Shown piece by piece: positions 52,249 to 62,105 of a stretch of 64,000 nucleotides of DNA (positions are counted from its first letter, which is position 1; each line of letters starts with the position of its first letter). Source of the DNA: Aliirhizobium wenxiniae (GTDB lineage: Bacteria; Pseudomonadota; Alphaproteobacteria; Rhizobiales; Rhizobiaceae); the NCBI RefSeq assembly GCF_014201355.1, contig NZ_JACHEG010000006.1:235905-299904 (forward strand), in the 5' to 3' direction. The notes beneath the pieces were generated by a model, which made no database searches, had not been told where the DNA came from, and was given only the letters and a program-made list of their open reading frames with translations. The position numbers and the translations under genes are program-made.

Positions 52249-52273
52249 AACTGCCGAGGTTCAGAATTGTTCC
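52249..52273 (-). promoter_or_regulatory. GGAAC-N18-TT stress-sigma promoter
   Basis: Minus strand: GGAAC at 52273-52269, 18 bases, TT at 52250-52249 (AGTT core). 44 bases before the ATG at 52204. Confidence 0.6.
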
Positions 52274-52602
52274 GCGGACTTCCTTATGGTTTGAAGATCA
52301 GCGGAGACGGCATGGTAGGCCGACACTCTTACTCCGACTACGCTCCAGAACTTTCTTGAAAACGGACGACACGAGCTCCGGTCTTGAGCGGAATCGAGCC
52401 ATCGACCTGCTCATCAGATCCTCTGAGCAACTGAAACATCGATCCCTTAAACGCGCCGATCGATGGAGCGGCATAAGCTGCCGTTATGGAATCTGCAGCC
52501 GATACGACCATCATCATCGAGAAACGGATGGAATGTTCCAACCTTTTCATGCAGTAGATCAGCTTTGATCATCGCCGGTATGCAGCGACTTCCTTCACGC
52601 GT
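52274..52602. other. intergenic, one doubtful frame
   Basis: A 70-codon minus frame (52338-52550) has a signal-like stretch but no support. Nothing else seen. Confidence 0.35.
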
Positions 52603-53892
52603 TCAACTGGTGAGGCGCGGCGAGGACACGATCTTGAGAAAAAGAGCATTCATTGCTTCGGAAATGCCCTGCGATGGGCTAACCTCAAAGAAGTAACCGG
52701 CAGTAGCGCACTCCGCCATCTTGGTTGAAATCTCACTTTGAAATGGCTTGATCCATGAGTTGTACCAGCTGTTTGTCGGCAATGGCAAATAGGTCGTATA
52801 CAAAACAGCGATCTTGTATCCCTTCTGCTTAAGCGCGGTGCAGGCCTTTACGTCGATCGGCTCCTGGCACCGGCTTCCGGTAAGCATTTTTGTGCAGCCA
52901 TTGGGCTTTTTGCTATCGCCAACCCCGTCCGATACGAAGAACAGGATCTTTTCCGGGCTCGCAGCGCTTAGGCCAGTGCCGGGTGACCCCATCTTCTCGC
53001 CAATGCTCTTGAATGAAAGATCGAAGTCGGTTTGCTGGTCGTTATTGTAACCCTGATATGGGATGGACATTAAATCTATCAGTGACGCCTTGCCTTTGGC
53101 AGCGGCGAGGTCGTCGGTGAGGGACGTCACCTCCAACAGCTTGGTATCCTCGGCCTTCTGTCCAAATGTGTAGACCGCCATGCGGAACTGGTTGGGGCTA
53201 GCTCGTGTCGAAATCGCCGTGTCCATGAGCGTTGCTGTTGCCTTGGCTACGACGTTGATCCGGATCGTAACGCCAAGTTTCTTTGCGAGATTGTAGTAAC
53301 TACCACTGTCCTCCTTGCCATTATTAACAATGTGGCAGGCGAAGGCGCATTTGTCCGACGTGTTCGCTACCATTTTGTTGATATCGGCCGTTGTGGCGCC
53401 AACACCCATAGATGGCGTGTTGTCCAATAGGAGGTAGAAGTCCCGAAACGTCTGCGTCTGGAAAACAGCCGAAGCCTGACCAGCTACTGTTATTTCTTGC
53501 TGGCCAAGGACTCGCATCAACGTGGTTGGAATTGTCGCTGAGTAGTTGAATACTGCTGTCAGTTCATTGTCGTTCCGCACGACGGATGCGGAGCTACTCT
53601 GAAGCTGATAGCCTGCGGCAGCAATTTGCGAGTCGAAAACTTTTTTTGCATCTTCGATGCCGGCCTGCACGCTGCCGTTGCTCGTCATCAACATTGCTTT
53701 GACCGCGCCGGGTGATCTCTCGGCGATAGCGCCCAATGCTGCTGCGTCAGCCGCCGCCTGAAGTGTAGCTTTCGCCGTCATCGCATTCGTCAGATCGATA
53801 GCAAGGCCAGCCGCCCCAATGAGCGGAACCATAAGCAGTGCACTTATGATCCCGAAATTTCCTGCACGATCACGAATAAATCTCTGCAACAT
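52603..53892 (-). CDS. TadG-like protein with von Willebrand-type domain
   Basis: 429 residues from the ATG at 53892. TadE/TadG N-terminus: RDRAGNFGIISALLMVPLIG AAGLAIDLTNAMTAKATLQA AADAAALGA (one membrane segment). Then a VWA-like domain with DFYLLLDNTPSMGVGATTAD (MIDAS-like DxxxS), ILFFVSDGVGDS, and YKIAVLYTTYLPLP. Tad pilus genes usually cluster; here it stands alone, so it may have another surface role. GGGGGGAC precedes the start. Confidence 0.82.
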   Translation of the reverse strand: MLQRFIRDRAGNFGIISALLMVPLIGAAGLAIDLTNAMTAKATLQAAADAAALGAIAERSPGAVKAMLMTSNGSVQAGIEDAKKVFDSQIAAAGYQLQSSSASVVRNDNELTAVFNYSATIPTTLMRVLGQQEITVAGQASAVFQTQTFRDFYLLLDNTPSMGVGATTADINKMVANTSDKCAFACHIVNNGKEDSGSYYNLAKKLGVTIRINVVAKATATLMDTAISTRASPNQFRMAVYTFGQKAEDTKLLEVTSLTDDLAAAKGKASLIDLMSIPYQGYNNDQQTDFDLSFKSIGEKMGSPGTGLSAASPEKILFFVSDGVGDSKKPNGCTKMLTGSRCQEPIDVKACTALKQKGYKIAVLYTTYLPLPTNSWYNSWIKPFQSEISTKMAECATAGYFFEVSPSQGISEAMNALFLKIVSSPRLTS

Positions 53893-54173
53893 GCACGTCC
53901 CCCCGAAAGTCCCGGTACTTCGGGCCAGAGACGTGAAATGTTTGATAATACTGGCGTAAACGCTGCCTTGGAAAGCGAAGAAGTCAACAGGAGGGTAAAC
54001 CATGTGATCCCAAACATAATTAAGTCATTGTTACTGATCAATTGACGGATGCTTCCCTCGCCTAGTGGCTACCTCTGACACAGCGTCATCGCTCGCCTAG
54101 CACTAGGAATTCAACGCCCATATTGAAATCAGCGTCGCAAATGCCGACCTTCAGGATAACCTTGGAGGCTTGC
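53893..54173. other. intergenic, nothing seen
   Basis: About 280 bases between divergent genes, presumably holding both promoters. I find no clear consensus. Confidence 0.4.
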
Positions 54174-54566
54174 ATGTTTTACGTCCTCATTGCGCTTTGC
54201 GTCGTCGTCGCAACGCTTTTTTTCGTACGGCACCACGCGATCAAGACACGCTTTGTCGAGAGAGAGATTGATAAGGTTATCGCGAGGAAGCTTGCTGCGA
54301 GCGACTATGTCCTGGAGTTGTCACGGCTCAAGGACGAGAATGCTGTTATGCGCAATCTTTTGATGGATCTGGTTGAGAACGAATCCGAATCACCGATGTC
54401 GCAACCCAATGCGTCCAAAGAGGATCTGCTGCGGTCGAGAAATACAAAGGTTCAAAGGTACCGGGAGATACTGGCGGAGAGCTTACACGTTCTCAAAGGC
54501 TGCCGCGCCCATTACACGGAGGCCCCCACAAGTTCATCCCGGCCGACGAAATCCGAGAAGTCGTAG
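54174..54566 (+). CDS. membrane-anchored coiled-coil protein
   Basis: Start at 54174 after TTGGAGG. 130 residues: one N-terminal membrane helix MFYVLIALCVVVATLFFV, then a long helical part RFVEREIDKVIARKLAASDY VLELSRLKDENAVMRNLLMD, and a polar tail. Single-pass membrane protein, probably oligomeric. No named family. Confidence 0.65.
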   Translation: MFYVLIALCVVVATLFFVRHHAIKTRFVEREIDKVIARKLAASDYVLELSRLKDENAVMRNLLMDLVENESESPMSQPNASKEDLLRSRNTKVQRYREILAESLHVLKGCRAHYTEAPTSSSRPTKSEKS

Positions 54567-54713
54567 GATAAGACCTTCCGCGCATCAGATCTAAGGCACA
54601 CTTTTCGGACCCAGAGCCGTCCGGATGTTTTCAAACCAAAGTCAGCTTGGGCCGAAGTCCTCAGCAATGAATATCAGGCGTTTTAGCTGTTGATGGGAGC
54701 TGAACAGCTGACC

Positions 54714-55206
54714 TCAAAATTTCGAAAAACTCAACGAAGTTCCTGCTGAGCTCGCAGAAACAATTTCGAGGCATCCCGCTCGCCGGTTCTTAGGCCAAGG
54801 GTCTACGAGAACAACGCCCGTACCTTGGAAATCTTGAATATTGCGTGTGACAACCGTTAGCCCATGCACGATCGATGTCGCAGCGATGAGTGCATCAGCT
54901 TCATTGCGGCTGTCCGGAATGTGCAGGTGAGCACATCGTGTCGCAATTGCTTAATCGATAGAGATGATGCGCTAAGCGAACTCCGGTCGAACTCGGCTAT
55001 CCATCCAGGCGCGTACGCGAGAGCCCTGCTCGATGTCACGCCGCTGGATGCTGAGTATCCTACGCTCAAGCTCTAAGATTGTTGTGGCAGAAATGTACAG
55101 ATCACGGGAATCCTGCGCACTCAACCAAGCTATCACGTTCAGATCAGCCTTACCGCACCCACTTTACGGAGCTCGGAGACAACGTTGTGTCGAGCAAATA
55201 TTTCAA
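54714..55206 (-). pseudogene. vapC: vapC (PIN toxin), inactivated
   Basis: Assembled from the minus strand: KYLLDT / NVVSELRKVGA / KADLNVIAWLSAQDSRDLYI, SATTILELERRILSIQRRD, RVRAWMDSRVRPEFA-stop-RIISID-stop-AIATRCAHLHIPD, then DALIAATSIVHGLTVVTRNI. Two one-base shifts and two in-frame stop codons (TAG, TAA). The active-site acids (D, E, D) are still readable but cannot be translated. Its TTG start overlaps the antitoxin stop (TTGA). Confidence 0.85.
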
Positions 55207-55457
55207 GAGAGATCAACGTCGCGAGTTGCAAAGACCGACCGAGACGGATCGAAATCGATATTCGACAATCCTGCCATTGTAAGCGCATCGACAAGATTGT
55301 GGCGCTTACCTGTTAGACGCTCAAATTCGCCACACGTCATCAACACATGCGAAGGTTTGTCTCGATCGGTGATGACGACAGGTCCTGCCTCGGCAGCTTT
55401 TTTCGCTCTACCAACATCATGATTCAGTTCGCGGCTCGTCAAGCTGGTAGTAGCCAT
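55203..55457 (-). CDS. Phd/YefM-family antitoxin (toxin partner dead)
   Basis: 84 residues from the ATG at 55457 (GGAGG ahead). SLTSRELNHDVGRAKKAAEA then GPVVITDRDKPSHVLMTCGE FERLTG, the Phd/YefM fold, and a C-terminal toxin-neutralising segment (DFDPSRSVFATRDVDLS). It is intact while the downstream vapC is broken, so it may act as an orphan antitoxin or anti-addiction factor. Confidence 0.85.
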   Translation of the reverse strand: MATTSLTSRELNHDVGRAKKAAEAGPVVITDRDKPSHVLMTCGEFERLTGKRHNLVDALTMAGLSNIDFDPSRSVFATRDVDLS

Positions 55458-55665
55458 AGGCGCCTCCATGTAGAAATGTATCTACCATAACGCCTTCATT
55501 TTCAACGCACAATTGCTTTTTGGCACCGCGTGGCTGCCAGCCTTTCAAGCTCTTGTGCGGATACGAACCCGCGACCCATATGTTCTTGAAACAAGCAAGC
55601 CACTGAAATCTTTAGGCCAACGGCATAGGCATCTTTAGCAACTTTGCCTGAAAGATTGGCTGCAA
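55458..55665. other. intergenic with an unassigned frame
   Basis: On the minus strand an open frame (about 55509-55665) reads KVAKDAYAVGLKISVACLFQ EHMGRGFVSAQELERLAATR but has no start codon. It may be the end of a lost gene. Not named. Confidence 0.35.
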
Positions 55666-56277
55666 CTACTCACCACGACTACAGAGTTCTCCTCCTGCAG
55701 CCAATAGGTCCTGAACGGTATCAATGTCTTTTAGCGCAGCTTTTCCAATGTTGATCATCGTGACCGGGACTTCTCGTCGTTGAAGCGCTTCCTTACCGCC
55801 ATGGTCACCATCTAGCTTTTTCATCTGCGAGCAAATCGCGGATGGGACGATCACTGGGTGCCCGGGCTTTTCCCCGTCCGCGCCGCGCACGAGCGCATCT
55901 TGGCCTGATCGAAAAGCCGACAAGAGCTCGGCGATATGTGCTTCGGTGATCTCCGGCATATCGGCAAGCATGACAAGAACACCATCACAGCTTGCGAGAG
56001 ATGGGTGCCTAAATCCACAGGCTAGCGATGTACCCATCCCTTCTGCGAAATTCTTGTTGTACGTCGTGAAGACCGGCAAACCGTTTAGCGCCATTTGGAT
56101 CTCTGGTGATCGATGCCCAGTTACGACAGTCACAGATCGGAGGTCAGAACGCAACATTGTCTCCGCGGATCTTCGTACCAGCGGAACACCATTAAATTCG
56201 GCCAGAGGTTTGTGACACCCTTCCGGCATCCGGCTCGATCGACCCGCTGCCAAAAGTAAACCGCCGATGGTCTTCAT
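55666..56277 (-). CDS. mocA: molybdopterin cytidylyltransferase-like nucleotidyltransferase
   Basis: 203 residues. N-terminal GGLLLAAGRSSRMPEGCHKP LAEFNGVPLV (nucleotide loop LAAGxSxRM and the K/P site), then VTVVTGHRSPEIQMAL, and GVLVMLADMPEITEAHIAEL with the metal Asp. MocA-type enzymes attach CMP to molybdopterin to make MCD, the cofactor of PaoABC-type enzymes. Last gene of the molybdenum operon, 12 bases after moaA. Confidence 0.88.
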   Translation of the reverse strand: MKTIGGLLLAAGRSSRMPEGCHKPLAEFNGVPLVRRSAETMLRSDLRSVTVVTGHRSPEIQMALNGLPVFTTYNKNFAEGMGTSLACGFRHPSLASCDGVLVMLADMPEITEAHIAELLSAFRSGQDALVRGADGEKPGHPVIVPSAICSQMKKLDGDHGGKEALQRREVPVTMINIGKAALKDIDTVQDLLAAGGELCSRGE

Positions 56278-56289
56278 AGTGAATTGCCC

Positions 56290-57348
56290 TCAGCCGCCTG
56301 TCATGCTCATGTGCCGCGATACCGCCGGCCGGTTATTCCGGTCGATGATAAAATCATGGCCTTTTGGCTCGCGGGCGATCGCCTCGTCTATGGCGGCCGG
56401 CAGATGCGCCGGGTCGTTGCTTTCGCGCAAGACGTCGCGCAGATCGGCGGCGTCGTTCTGGCCGAGGCACATATAGAGCACGCCGGTGCAGGTGAGACGG
56501 ACGCGGTTGCAGCCCTCGCAGAAATTATGGGTCATCGGTTTGATGAACCCCATGCGGCCGCCGGTTTCAGCAACCTCGACATAACGGGCAGGGCCACCGG
56601 TCTTGAATGGGATCTCCCTGAAGGTGAACTGCTTTTCGAGCGTTTCGCGCAAAACAGAGAGTGGCAGGTAACGATCGGTGCGGTCTTCCTCGATCTCGCC
56701 CATCGGCATGGTTTCGATGACGGTAAGATCCATGCCGCGGCCATGTGCGAAGCGCATCATGTCTGGAATATCGTCCTCGTTGAAACCCTTAAGCGCCACG
56801 ACATTGAGCTTGATCTTCAGCCCCGCTTTCTGCGCCGCGTCGATGCCTTCCATGACCTTGGTAAAATCGCCCCAGCGGGTGATTTCCCTGAATTTCTGCG
56901 GATCGAGCGTATCGAGCGAGACATTGACGCGGCGCACGCCGGCATCGAAAAGTTCCTGTCCGAAACGAGAAAGCAGCGAGCCGTTGGTGGTCAGCGTCAA
57001 CTCGTCGAGATGGCCGCTTTCGATATGGCGTCCGATCGAGCGCACCAAATGCATGATATTCTTGCGCACCAGCGGCTCGCCGCCAGTCAGTCGCAGTTTG
57101 CGCACGCCCTTGGCGACAAAGGCAGAACAGAGCCGGTCCAGCTCGTCCAGTGTCAGCAAGTCCTTTTTCGGGAGAAACGTCATGTTTTCTGCCATGCAAT
57201 AGGTGCAGCGGAAATCGCAGCGGTCAGTAACGGAGACGCGCAGGTAGGTGACCGCACGACCGAACTTGTCGATCATGGGTGCGTCCTGGTCCTGGCTCAT
57301 TTCGACAGCTAATCGGGACCGCGCCCTGTCTAGTAGCATGGCAGTCAT
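56290..57348 (-). CDS. moaA: GTP 3',8-cyclase MoaA
   Basis: 352 residues. Radical SAM cluster [10 protein letters not shown] (Cys 44, 48, 51), then [21 protein letters not shown]-terminal second [4Fe-4S] cluster [20 protein letters not shown], and the closing Gly-Gly. First step of molybdenum cofactor synthesis (with MoaC, not present here). Start overlaps the XdhC stop by 4 bases (ATGA). An accessory moaA next to the enzyme is uncommon and makes the operon partly self-sufficient. Confidence 0.96.
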   Translation of the reverse strand: MTAMLLDRARSRLAVEMSQDQDAPMIDKFGRAVTYLRVSVTDRCDFRCTYCMAENMTFLPKKDLLTLDELDRLCSAFVAKGVRKLRLTGGEPLVRKNIMHLVRSIGRHIESGHLDELTLTTNGSLLSRFGQELFDAGVRRVNVSLDTLDPQKFREITRWGDFTKVMEGIDAAQKAGLKIKLNVVALKGFNEDDIPDMMRFAHGRGMDLTVIETMPMGEIEEDRTDRYLPLSVLRETLEKQFTFREIPFKTGGPARYVEVAETGGRMGFIKPMTHNFCEGCNRVRLTCTGVLYMCLGQNDAADLRDVLRESNDPAHLPAAIDEAIAREPKGHDFIIDRNNRPAVSRHMSMTGG

Positions 57349-58268
57349 CCAAAGTTCTCCAGTCTTGCAGCGGCAATGTCTGCGAGGACCGAAAGGGCCA
57401 ATGACGCCGACTCTCGTGTCGGACCAAACAGGCCAATTGGAGCTTTTATTCGATCAAATGCTTCTGAAGAAACGCCAATCGATTGCAGCCGATCGATGCG
57501 TCGACGGTGCGTCCGGGTGCTTCCCATAGCTCCTATGTAGAACGCAGGGGATGCAAGGGCTTTGATGAGCAAAATTTCCTCCAGATCCAGATCGTGATGG
57601 AGCAGCGCGACCGCAGTGAACGCGTCAATCGCAATAGTCTGCGATGTCGCTTTGGGATCGACAACGTCTACCACGTACCCGGACGCTTCCGCCAGCCGGC
57701 GGACAGCCTCCGCCTCCCCCACCTGGCCAGAGATCACCACGCGTGTTTTGGGCCGATAGACCGAGATGAAATCCTTACCCCGCCAACCCGGCCGCAAGGG
57801 TACTTTATCGAGAGGAATAAGTCTCTGTAGTTCCGGCCTATAGGCCAACGCCACCGATCTGCGACAAGCCAACTCTTTCAATGTATCGTCCAACACGTCT
57901 GTACTGCGCAGAACATGGATGGCGATGGTAATGCCGCCGCCGCAGGGCAGCGTGATGTCGAAGAATGGTGAACCCTCGCCAAATTTCACCATCCGGTCCC
58001 GGCCATCGGTTATGGCTTGCAGTGCCTCGGCAGCCACCGCCGCTTCAACGCAGCCACCTGAGACATAACCGCAAAACCGCCCGTCGGACGCAACGGCAAC
58101 ATGCGCCCCGAGAGCACGTGCCGCCCCGCCCCGTATCTCAACCAGCGTTGCTAGGGCCGCGCCGCTGTGCTGCGCAGCCTCGATAGCAAAGCCAAGAATA
58201 TCAGCAGGGTTTTCTACCGAGCTTGTCCGCACCGGGTTAGGCATCATCGTGATTGCAGTGTCGCTCAA
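57345..58268 (-). CDS. xdhC: XdhC/PaoD-type cofactor insertion chaperone
   Basis: About 307 residues. [41 protein letters not shown] with the conserved [19 protein letters not shown], and [20 protein letters not shown] (Rossmann-like C-terminal domain), ..[15 protein letters not shown]. Binds and protects sulfurated molybdenum cofactor and inserts it into the hydroxylase. The TTG at 58268 has GAGGA ahead; the ATGs at 58247 and 58244 lack a site and are alternatives. Confidence 0.92.
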   Translation of the reverse strand: MSDTAITMMPNPVRTSSVENPADILGFAIEAAQHSGAALATLVEIRGGAARALGAHVAVASDGRFCGYVSGGCVEAAVAAEALQAITDGRDRMVKFGEGSPFFDITLPCGGGITIAIHVLRSTDVLDDTLKELACRRSVALAYRPELQRLIPLDKVPLRPGWRGKDFISVYRPKTRVVISGQVGEAEAVRRLAEASGYVVDVVDPKATSQTIAIDAFTAVALLHHDLDLEEILLIKALASPAFYIGAMGSTRTHRRRIDRLQSIGVSSEAFDRIKAPIGLFGPTRESASLALSVLADIAAARLENFG

Positions 58269-58317
58269 CTTATGTCCTCGGGAGAGTGCGGTGGCCGTGA
58301 TCGGCCACCGCCTATCA

Positions 58318-60516
58318 TCAGGCAACGTCCGGCAAATCGCCAATCAGCTTGTCGAGCGTGATCGGGTAATCCCGCACACGCACGCCGGTAGCGTTGTAGA
58401 TCGCGTTGGCAATGGCCGCCGAGACACCACATAGCCCGAGTTCACCCACGCCCTTCGCCTTCATAGGTGACGAGTACGGATCCGTTTCGTCCATGAAGAT
58501 GACCTGCTGGCGCGGGATGTCCGCATGGACGGGTACCTCATATCCGGCGAGATCGTGGTTGACGAAGAAACCATGCCGGGTATCGACGGCTAGTTCCTCA
58601 GACAGGGCACCACCGGCACCCATCGTCATCGCACCGATAACCTGGCTGCGGGCGGTGATCGGATTGAGGATGCGGCCAGCCGCGCAGACGGCAAGCATGC
58701 GACGAATGCGGGTCTCACCGGTCGCGATATCGACACCAACCTCGACAAAGTGGCCGCCAAAGGTAGACTGCTGGTGCGTCTCGGTGAGATCGCCCCACTC
58801 GATCGTATCCTCGCCGACAAGACCCCCGTGCCCGGCCGCTTCCGCAAGCGCGACAGCGCGGTTGCCAGAACGGACTTCGCCGTTCTCGAACACGACATCC
58901 GCCGAGTTGAAGCCAAGCTTGCTGGCCACCGCGTCGCGCAGCTTGACGCATGCAGCATAGACACCCGATGTGGCAGAGTTCGCGCCGAACTGCCCGCCCG
59001 ATCCTGCCGAGACAGGAAACCGGGAATCACCGAGTTGTACTGCGACCTTGTCCACACCGACGCCCATCATTTCGGCGGCGGTCTGGGCGATGATCGTGTA
59101 GCTGCCGGTTCCGATATCGGTCATATCCGTCTCGACGGTGACAACACCATCCTGATCAAGCCGAACTCGTGCCCCGGACGGCATAACGAGATTATTGCGG
59201 AAGGCAGCCGCGACACCCATGCCGATCATCCAGTTTCCCTCGCGCCGTGTCGCAGGACGTGCCCGTTGGTCCCAGCCGAACTGTTCGGCACCAAGTTTCA
59301 GACACCCGATGAGATCGCGATGGGAGAACGGCCGCTCCGGGTTTTCCGGATCGACTTGGGTATCGTTCTTGATACGGAACTCGATCGGATCCATGCCAAG
59401 CTTTTCTGCCATCTCGTCGACCGCGATCTCGAGCGCCATCAGACCCGGTGCTTCGCCGGGGGCGCGCATGGCATTGCCTTCAGGTAGGTCTAGCGTTGCA
59501 AGCTTCATCGCGGTCATGCGGTTTTCGCCAGCATAGAGCAGACGTGTCTGCATCACCGCCGTCTCCGGCCCGCCGCCCCGCAGATCGCCAGACCAGCTTT
59601 CGTGCGCAATTGCCGTGATCTTGCCATCGCGCTCGGCACCGATGCGGATACGCTGAACCGTTGCCGGTCGATGAGTGGTGTTGTTCGAGATCATTGGGCG
59701 CGGCAGCGCGACCTTGACCGGACGCCCGATCGCCTTGGCCGCGAATGCCGCCAGCACCGCATCGACGCGCAGAAACAGTTTGCCGCCGAAGCCGCCGCCG
59801 ATGAAGGGTGACATCAAATGAACTTTTTCCTTATCCATGCCGAGCGTGATGGCAAGATCCGAGCGCCACCAGTCGATCATCTGGCTGGACGTCCAGACCG
59901 TAACCTCGTCGCCGTTCCACGCAGCAATCGATGCATGCGGCTCCATCATCGCATGCGACTGATCGGGGGTTGTGTATTCGGCATCGATCGCCACTGGGGC
60001 CGCGGCAAAGGCTGCCCGAAAGTCACCGGCCGAACTTTCTGGTTCCGTGGAAGGATCCGGGGTCTCGGCGTTTGTCATTGCTGCCTTGAGGTCGAAGGCA
60101 CCCTTTTCCCGCACATAATCGACCCTAATCAAAGCTGCTGCCGCACGCGCCTGTTCGAAGGTTTCGGCCACCACGACGGCCACGGCCTGATGATAATGCT
60201 GGATCTCGCTGCCACCGAACAGTTTGGCGGTATTAAGCTTGCCCTTCTGCAGATCGCCGACGTCGAGCGTGGTGACGACGCCGAGAACACCGGGCGCCTT
60301 TTTTGCCGCGGCGCTGTCAATCGAGGTAATTTGCCCCTTGGCGAAGGCGGAGCCGACCGGATAGCCGTAGGCATAACGCAAGCCGGGATCGTGCCATTCA
60401 TAGGCGTACATGGCGCGACCGGTGGTTTTCAGCTCGCCGTCGATGCGGTGAACGGGCTTGCCAACGACCTTGAGCTGGTCGATTGGATTGGTCGTGGCTG
60501 GTTTGTCGAACTGCAT
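58318..60516 (-). CDS. paoC: PaoC-like molybdopterin-binding subunit (xanthine dehydrogenase family)
   Basis: 732 residues, full length for PaoC. ..LMSPFIGGGFGGKLFLRVDA (Mo-cofactor contact), MRAPGEAPGLMALEIAVDEM, and the catalytic KGVGELGLCGVSAAIANAIY with Glu in GVGELG. Oxidises aldehydes or related substrates with electrons passing to the FAD and Fe-S subunits. Third gene of paoA-paoB-paoC, 3 bases after paoB. Confidence 0.95.
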   Translation of the reverse strand: MQFDKPATTNPIDQLKVVGKPVHRIDGELKTTGRAMYAYEWHDPGLRYAYGYPVGSAFAKGQITSIDSAAAKKAPGVLGVVTTLDVGDLQKGKLNTAKLFGGSEIQHYHQAVAVVVAETFEQARAAAALIRVDYVREKGAFDLKAAMTNAETPDPSTEPESSAGDFRAAFAAAPVAIDAEYTTPDQSHAMMEPHASIAAWNGDEVTVWTSSQMIDWWRSDLAITLGMDKEKVHLMSPFIGGGFGGKLFLRVDAVLAAFAAKAIGRPVKVALPRPMISNNTTHRPATVQRIRIGAERDGKITAIAHESWSGDLRGGGPETAVMQTRLLYAGENRMTAMKLATLDLPEGNAMRAPGEAPGLMALEIAVDEMAEKLGMDPIEFRIKNDTQVDPENPERPFSHRDLIGCLKLGAEQFGWDQRARPATRREGNWMIGMGVAAAFRNNLVMPSGARVRLDQDGVVTVETDMTDIGTGSYTIIAQTAAEMMGVGVDKVAVQLGDSRFPVSAGSGGQFGANSATSGVYAACVKLRDAVASKLGFNSADVVFENGEVRSGNRAVALAEAAGHGGLVGEDTIEWGDLTETHQQSTFGGHFVEVGVDIATGETRIRRMLAVCAAGRILNPITARSQVIGAMTMGAGGALSEELAVDTRHGFFVNHDLAGYEVPVHADIPRQQVIFMDETDPYSSPMKAKGVGELGLCGVSAAIANAIYNATGVRVRDYPITLDKLIGDLPDVA

Positions 60517-60519
60517 GAC

Positions 60520-61470
60520 TTATCCCTTCGCCTCTGACAGGACGGCACCAAGCGTGCGCTCGGTGAGGCTGATCTTGAACTTGTTCTGCTCGGTCGGGCG
60601 GGAATCGGCCAGCAGCGCGGATGCCATGGCCCGCGCGCCTTTCGGCAATTCGGACTCTGCCGCTTCGACGCGCCACGGCTTGTGGGCAAGGCCGCCGACG
60701 GCGACCCTACCTTGACCATCGGGCTGGATGACGGCCGCGATCGATACCAGCGCGAACGCATAAGAGGCGCGATCACGGACCTTGCGGTAAATCTGCTTGC
60801 CGCCAACCGGCGCCGGCAGAACGACGCCCGTGATAAACTCACCCTGCTCCAGCGCCGTCTCGATATGCGGGGTATCGCCCGGCAGGCGATGGAAATCGGC
60901 GATCGGGATCGCGCGCTCGGCGCCATCCGGCTTAACGGTTTCCACCACCGCGTCCAGTGCCCGCATCGCCACTGCCATATCACTGGGGTGGGTGGCAATA
61001 CACGCATCACTCACACCGACAACGCCGAGTTGGCGAGTAACGCCGCCTATGGCGGAACAGCCGCTGCCCGGCTGGCGTTTGTTACAGGGCTGGTTGGGAT
61101 CGTAAAAGTAGGGACAGCGGGTGCGCTGAAGCAGATTGCCGGCAGTCGTCGCCTTGTTGCGCAATTGACCGGATGCGCCGGCGACCAGCGCGCGAGACAG
61201 AAGCGCGTAATCACGGCGCACCGTCTCATCGGCGGCGAGATCGGTGTTGCGGACCAGCGCGCCGATGCGCACGCCGCCTTCCGGCGTCTTTTCGATCGTG
61301 TCGAGGCCGAGGCCGTTCACATCGATCAGATGCGACGGCTTTTCGATCTCGAGCTTCATCAGGTCGAGAAGATTGGTGCCGCCGGCGATGAATTTTGCTT
61401 CCGGGTTGCCGGCTGCCGCCTTTGCCGCAGCGTCCACCGTGGGAGCCCGTTCATAGGTAAACGCTCTCAT
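60520..61470 (-). CDS. paoB: PaoB-like FAD/[4Fe-4S] subunit
   Basis: 316 residues from the ATG at 61470, overlapping paoA by 4 bases. FAD motifs [20 protein letters not shown] and [20 protein letters not shown]. The cysteines in [20 protein letters not shown] bind the extra [4Fe-4S] cluster typical of PaoB-type subunits. C-terminal ..[17 protein letters not shown]. Middle subunit of a periplasmic aldehyde oxidoreductase. Confidence 0.95.
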   Translation of the reverse strand: MRAFTYERAPTVDAAAKAAAGNPEAKFIAGGTNLLDLMKLEIEKPSHLIDVNGLGLDTIEKTPEGGVRIGALVRNTDLAADETVRRDYALLSRALVAGASGQLRNKATTAGNLLQRTRCPYFYDPNQPCNKRQPGSGCSAIGGVTRQLGVVGVSDACIATHPSDMAVAMRALDAVVETVKPDGAERAIPIADFHRLPGDTPHIETALEQGEFITGVVLPAPVGGKQIYRKVRDRASYAFALVSIAAVIQPDGQGRVAVGGLAHKPWRVEAAESELPKGARAMASALLADSRPTEQNKFKISLTERTLGAVLSEAKG

Positions 61471-62105
61471 GCCGGCAGCCCCGCAACTTCGTTGATCGCT
61501 TCGAGAATGTTGGAGTAGGCCCCGCATCGACAAATATTGCCGCTCATGCGCTCGCGGATTTCTTCGGACGTAAGCGCCGCCTGCTGGGTGAGATCTTCGG
61601 TGACGTGGCTCGGTATGTTAGCCTTGATCTCCTCAAGCACAGCCACGGAGGAACAGATCTGTCCGGGCGTACAGTACCCACACTGGAAGCCATCGTGCTT
61701 GACGAAAGCGGCCTGCATCGGATGCAGATTGCCGGGCTCCCCAAGTCCCTCAATCGTGGTGATCTTGTCGCCCTCGTGCATGACGGCCAGCGACAGACAG
61801 GAATTGATGCGACGTCCATCGACAATCACTGTGCAGGCGCCGCACTGGCCGTGATCGCAACCCTTCTTGGTGCCGGTGAGATGCAGATGCTCGCGAAGAG
61901 CATCGAGCAAAGTAGTTCTGTTATCCAAAGTTAGGCTCTGGGATTTTCCGTTGACCTCGAAGGATACATTGGTGGTTTCTTGCAAGGCTTTCCCCTTTGT
62001 GTCTGCCGCACGGACACCCGTCGCGGCACCAGCGACCGCTGCTGTTGCAGCTGACGACACAAGCAGTTCTCGTCGGGAAAGTTCCAATTGGATTGGTGTT
62101 GGCAT
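61467..62105 (-). CDS. paoA: PaoA-like [2Fe-2S] subunit
   Basis: 212 residues. Tat signal [24 protein letters not shown], so periplasmic. Plant-type [2Fe-2S] site [20 protein letters not shown], and second cluster [18 protein letters not shown]. Smallest subunit of the PaoABC complex, first gene of the operon. Confidence 0.95.
   Translation of the reverse strand: MPTPIQLELSRRELLVSSAATAAVAGAATGVRAADTKGKALQETTNVSFEVNGKSQSLTLDNRTTLLDALREHLHLTGTKKGCDHGQCGACTVIVDGRRINSCLSLAVMHEGDKITTIEGLGEPGNLHPMQAAFVKHDGFQCGYCTPGQICSSVAVLEEIKANIPSHVTEDLTQQAALTSEEIRERMSGNICRCGAYSNILEAINEVAGLPA

Noticed and set aside
52338-52550. 70-codon minus frame with a hydrophobic start
   Set aside because: No ribosome site, no family, low protein-like quality.
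56284-57312. 342-codon plus frame opposite moaA
   Set aside because: Antisense shadow; MoaA clusters are unmistakable.
60682-61518. 278-codon plus frame opposite paoB
   Set aside because: Antisense shadow; PaoB cysteines are clear.
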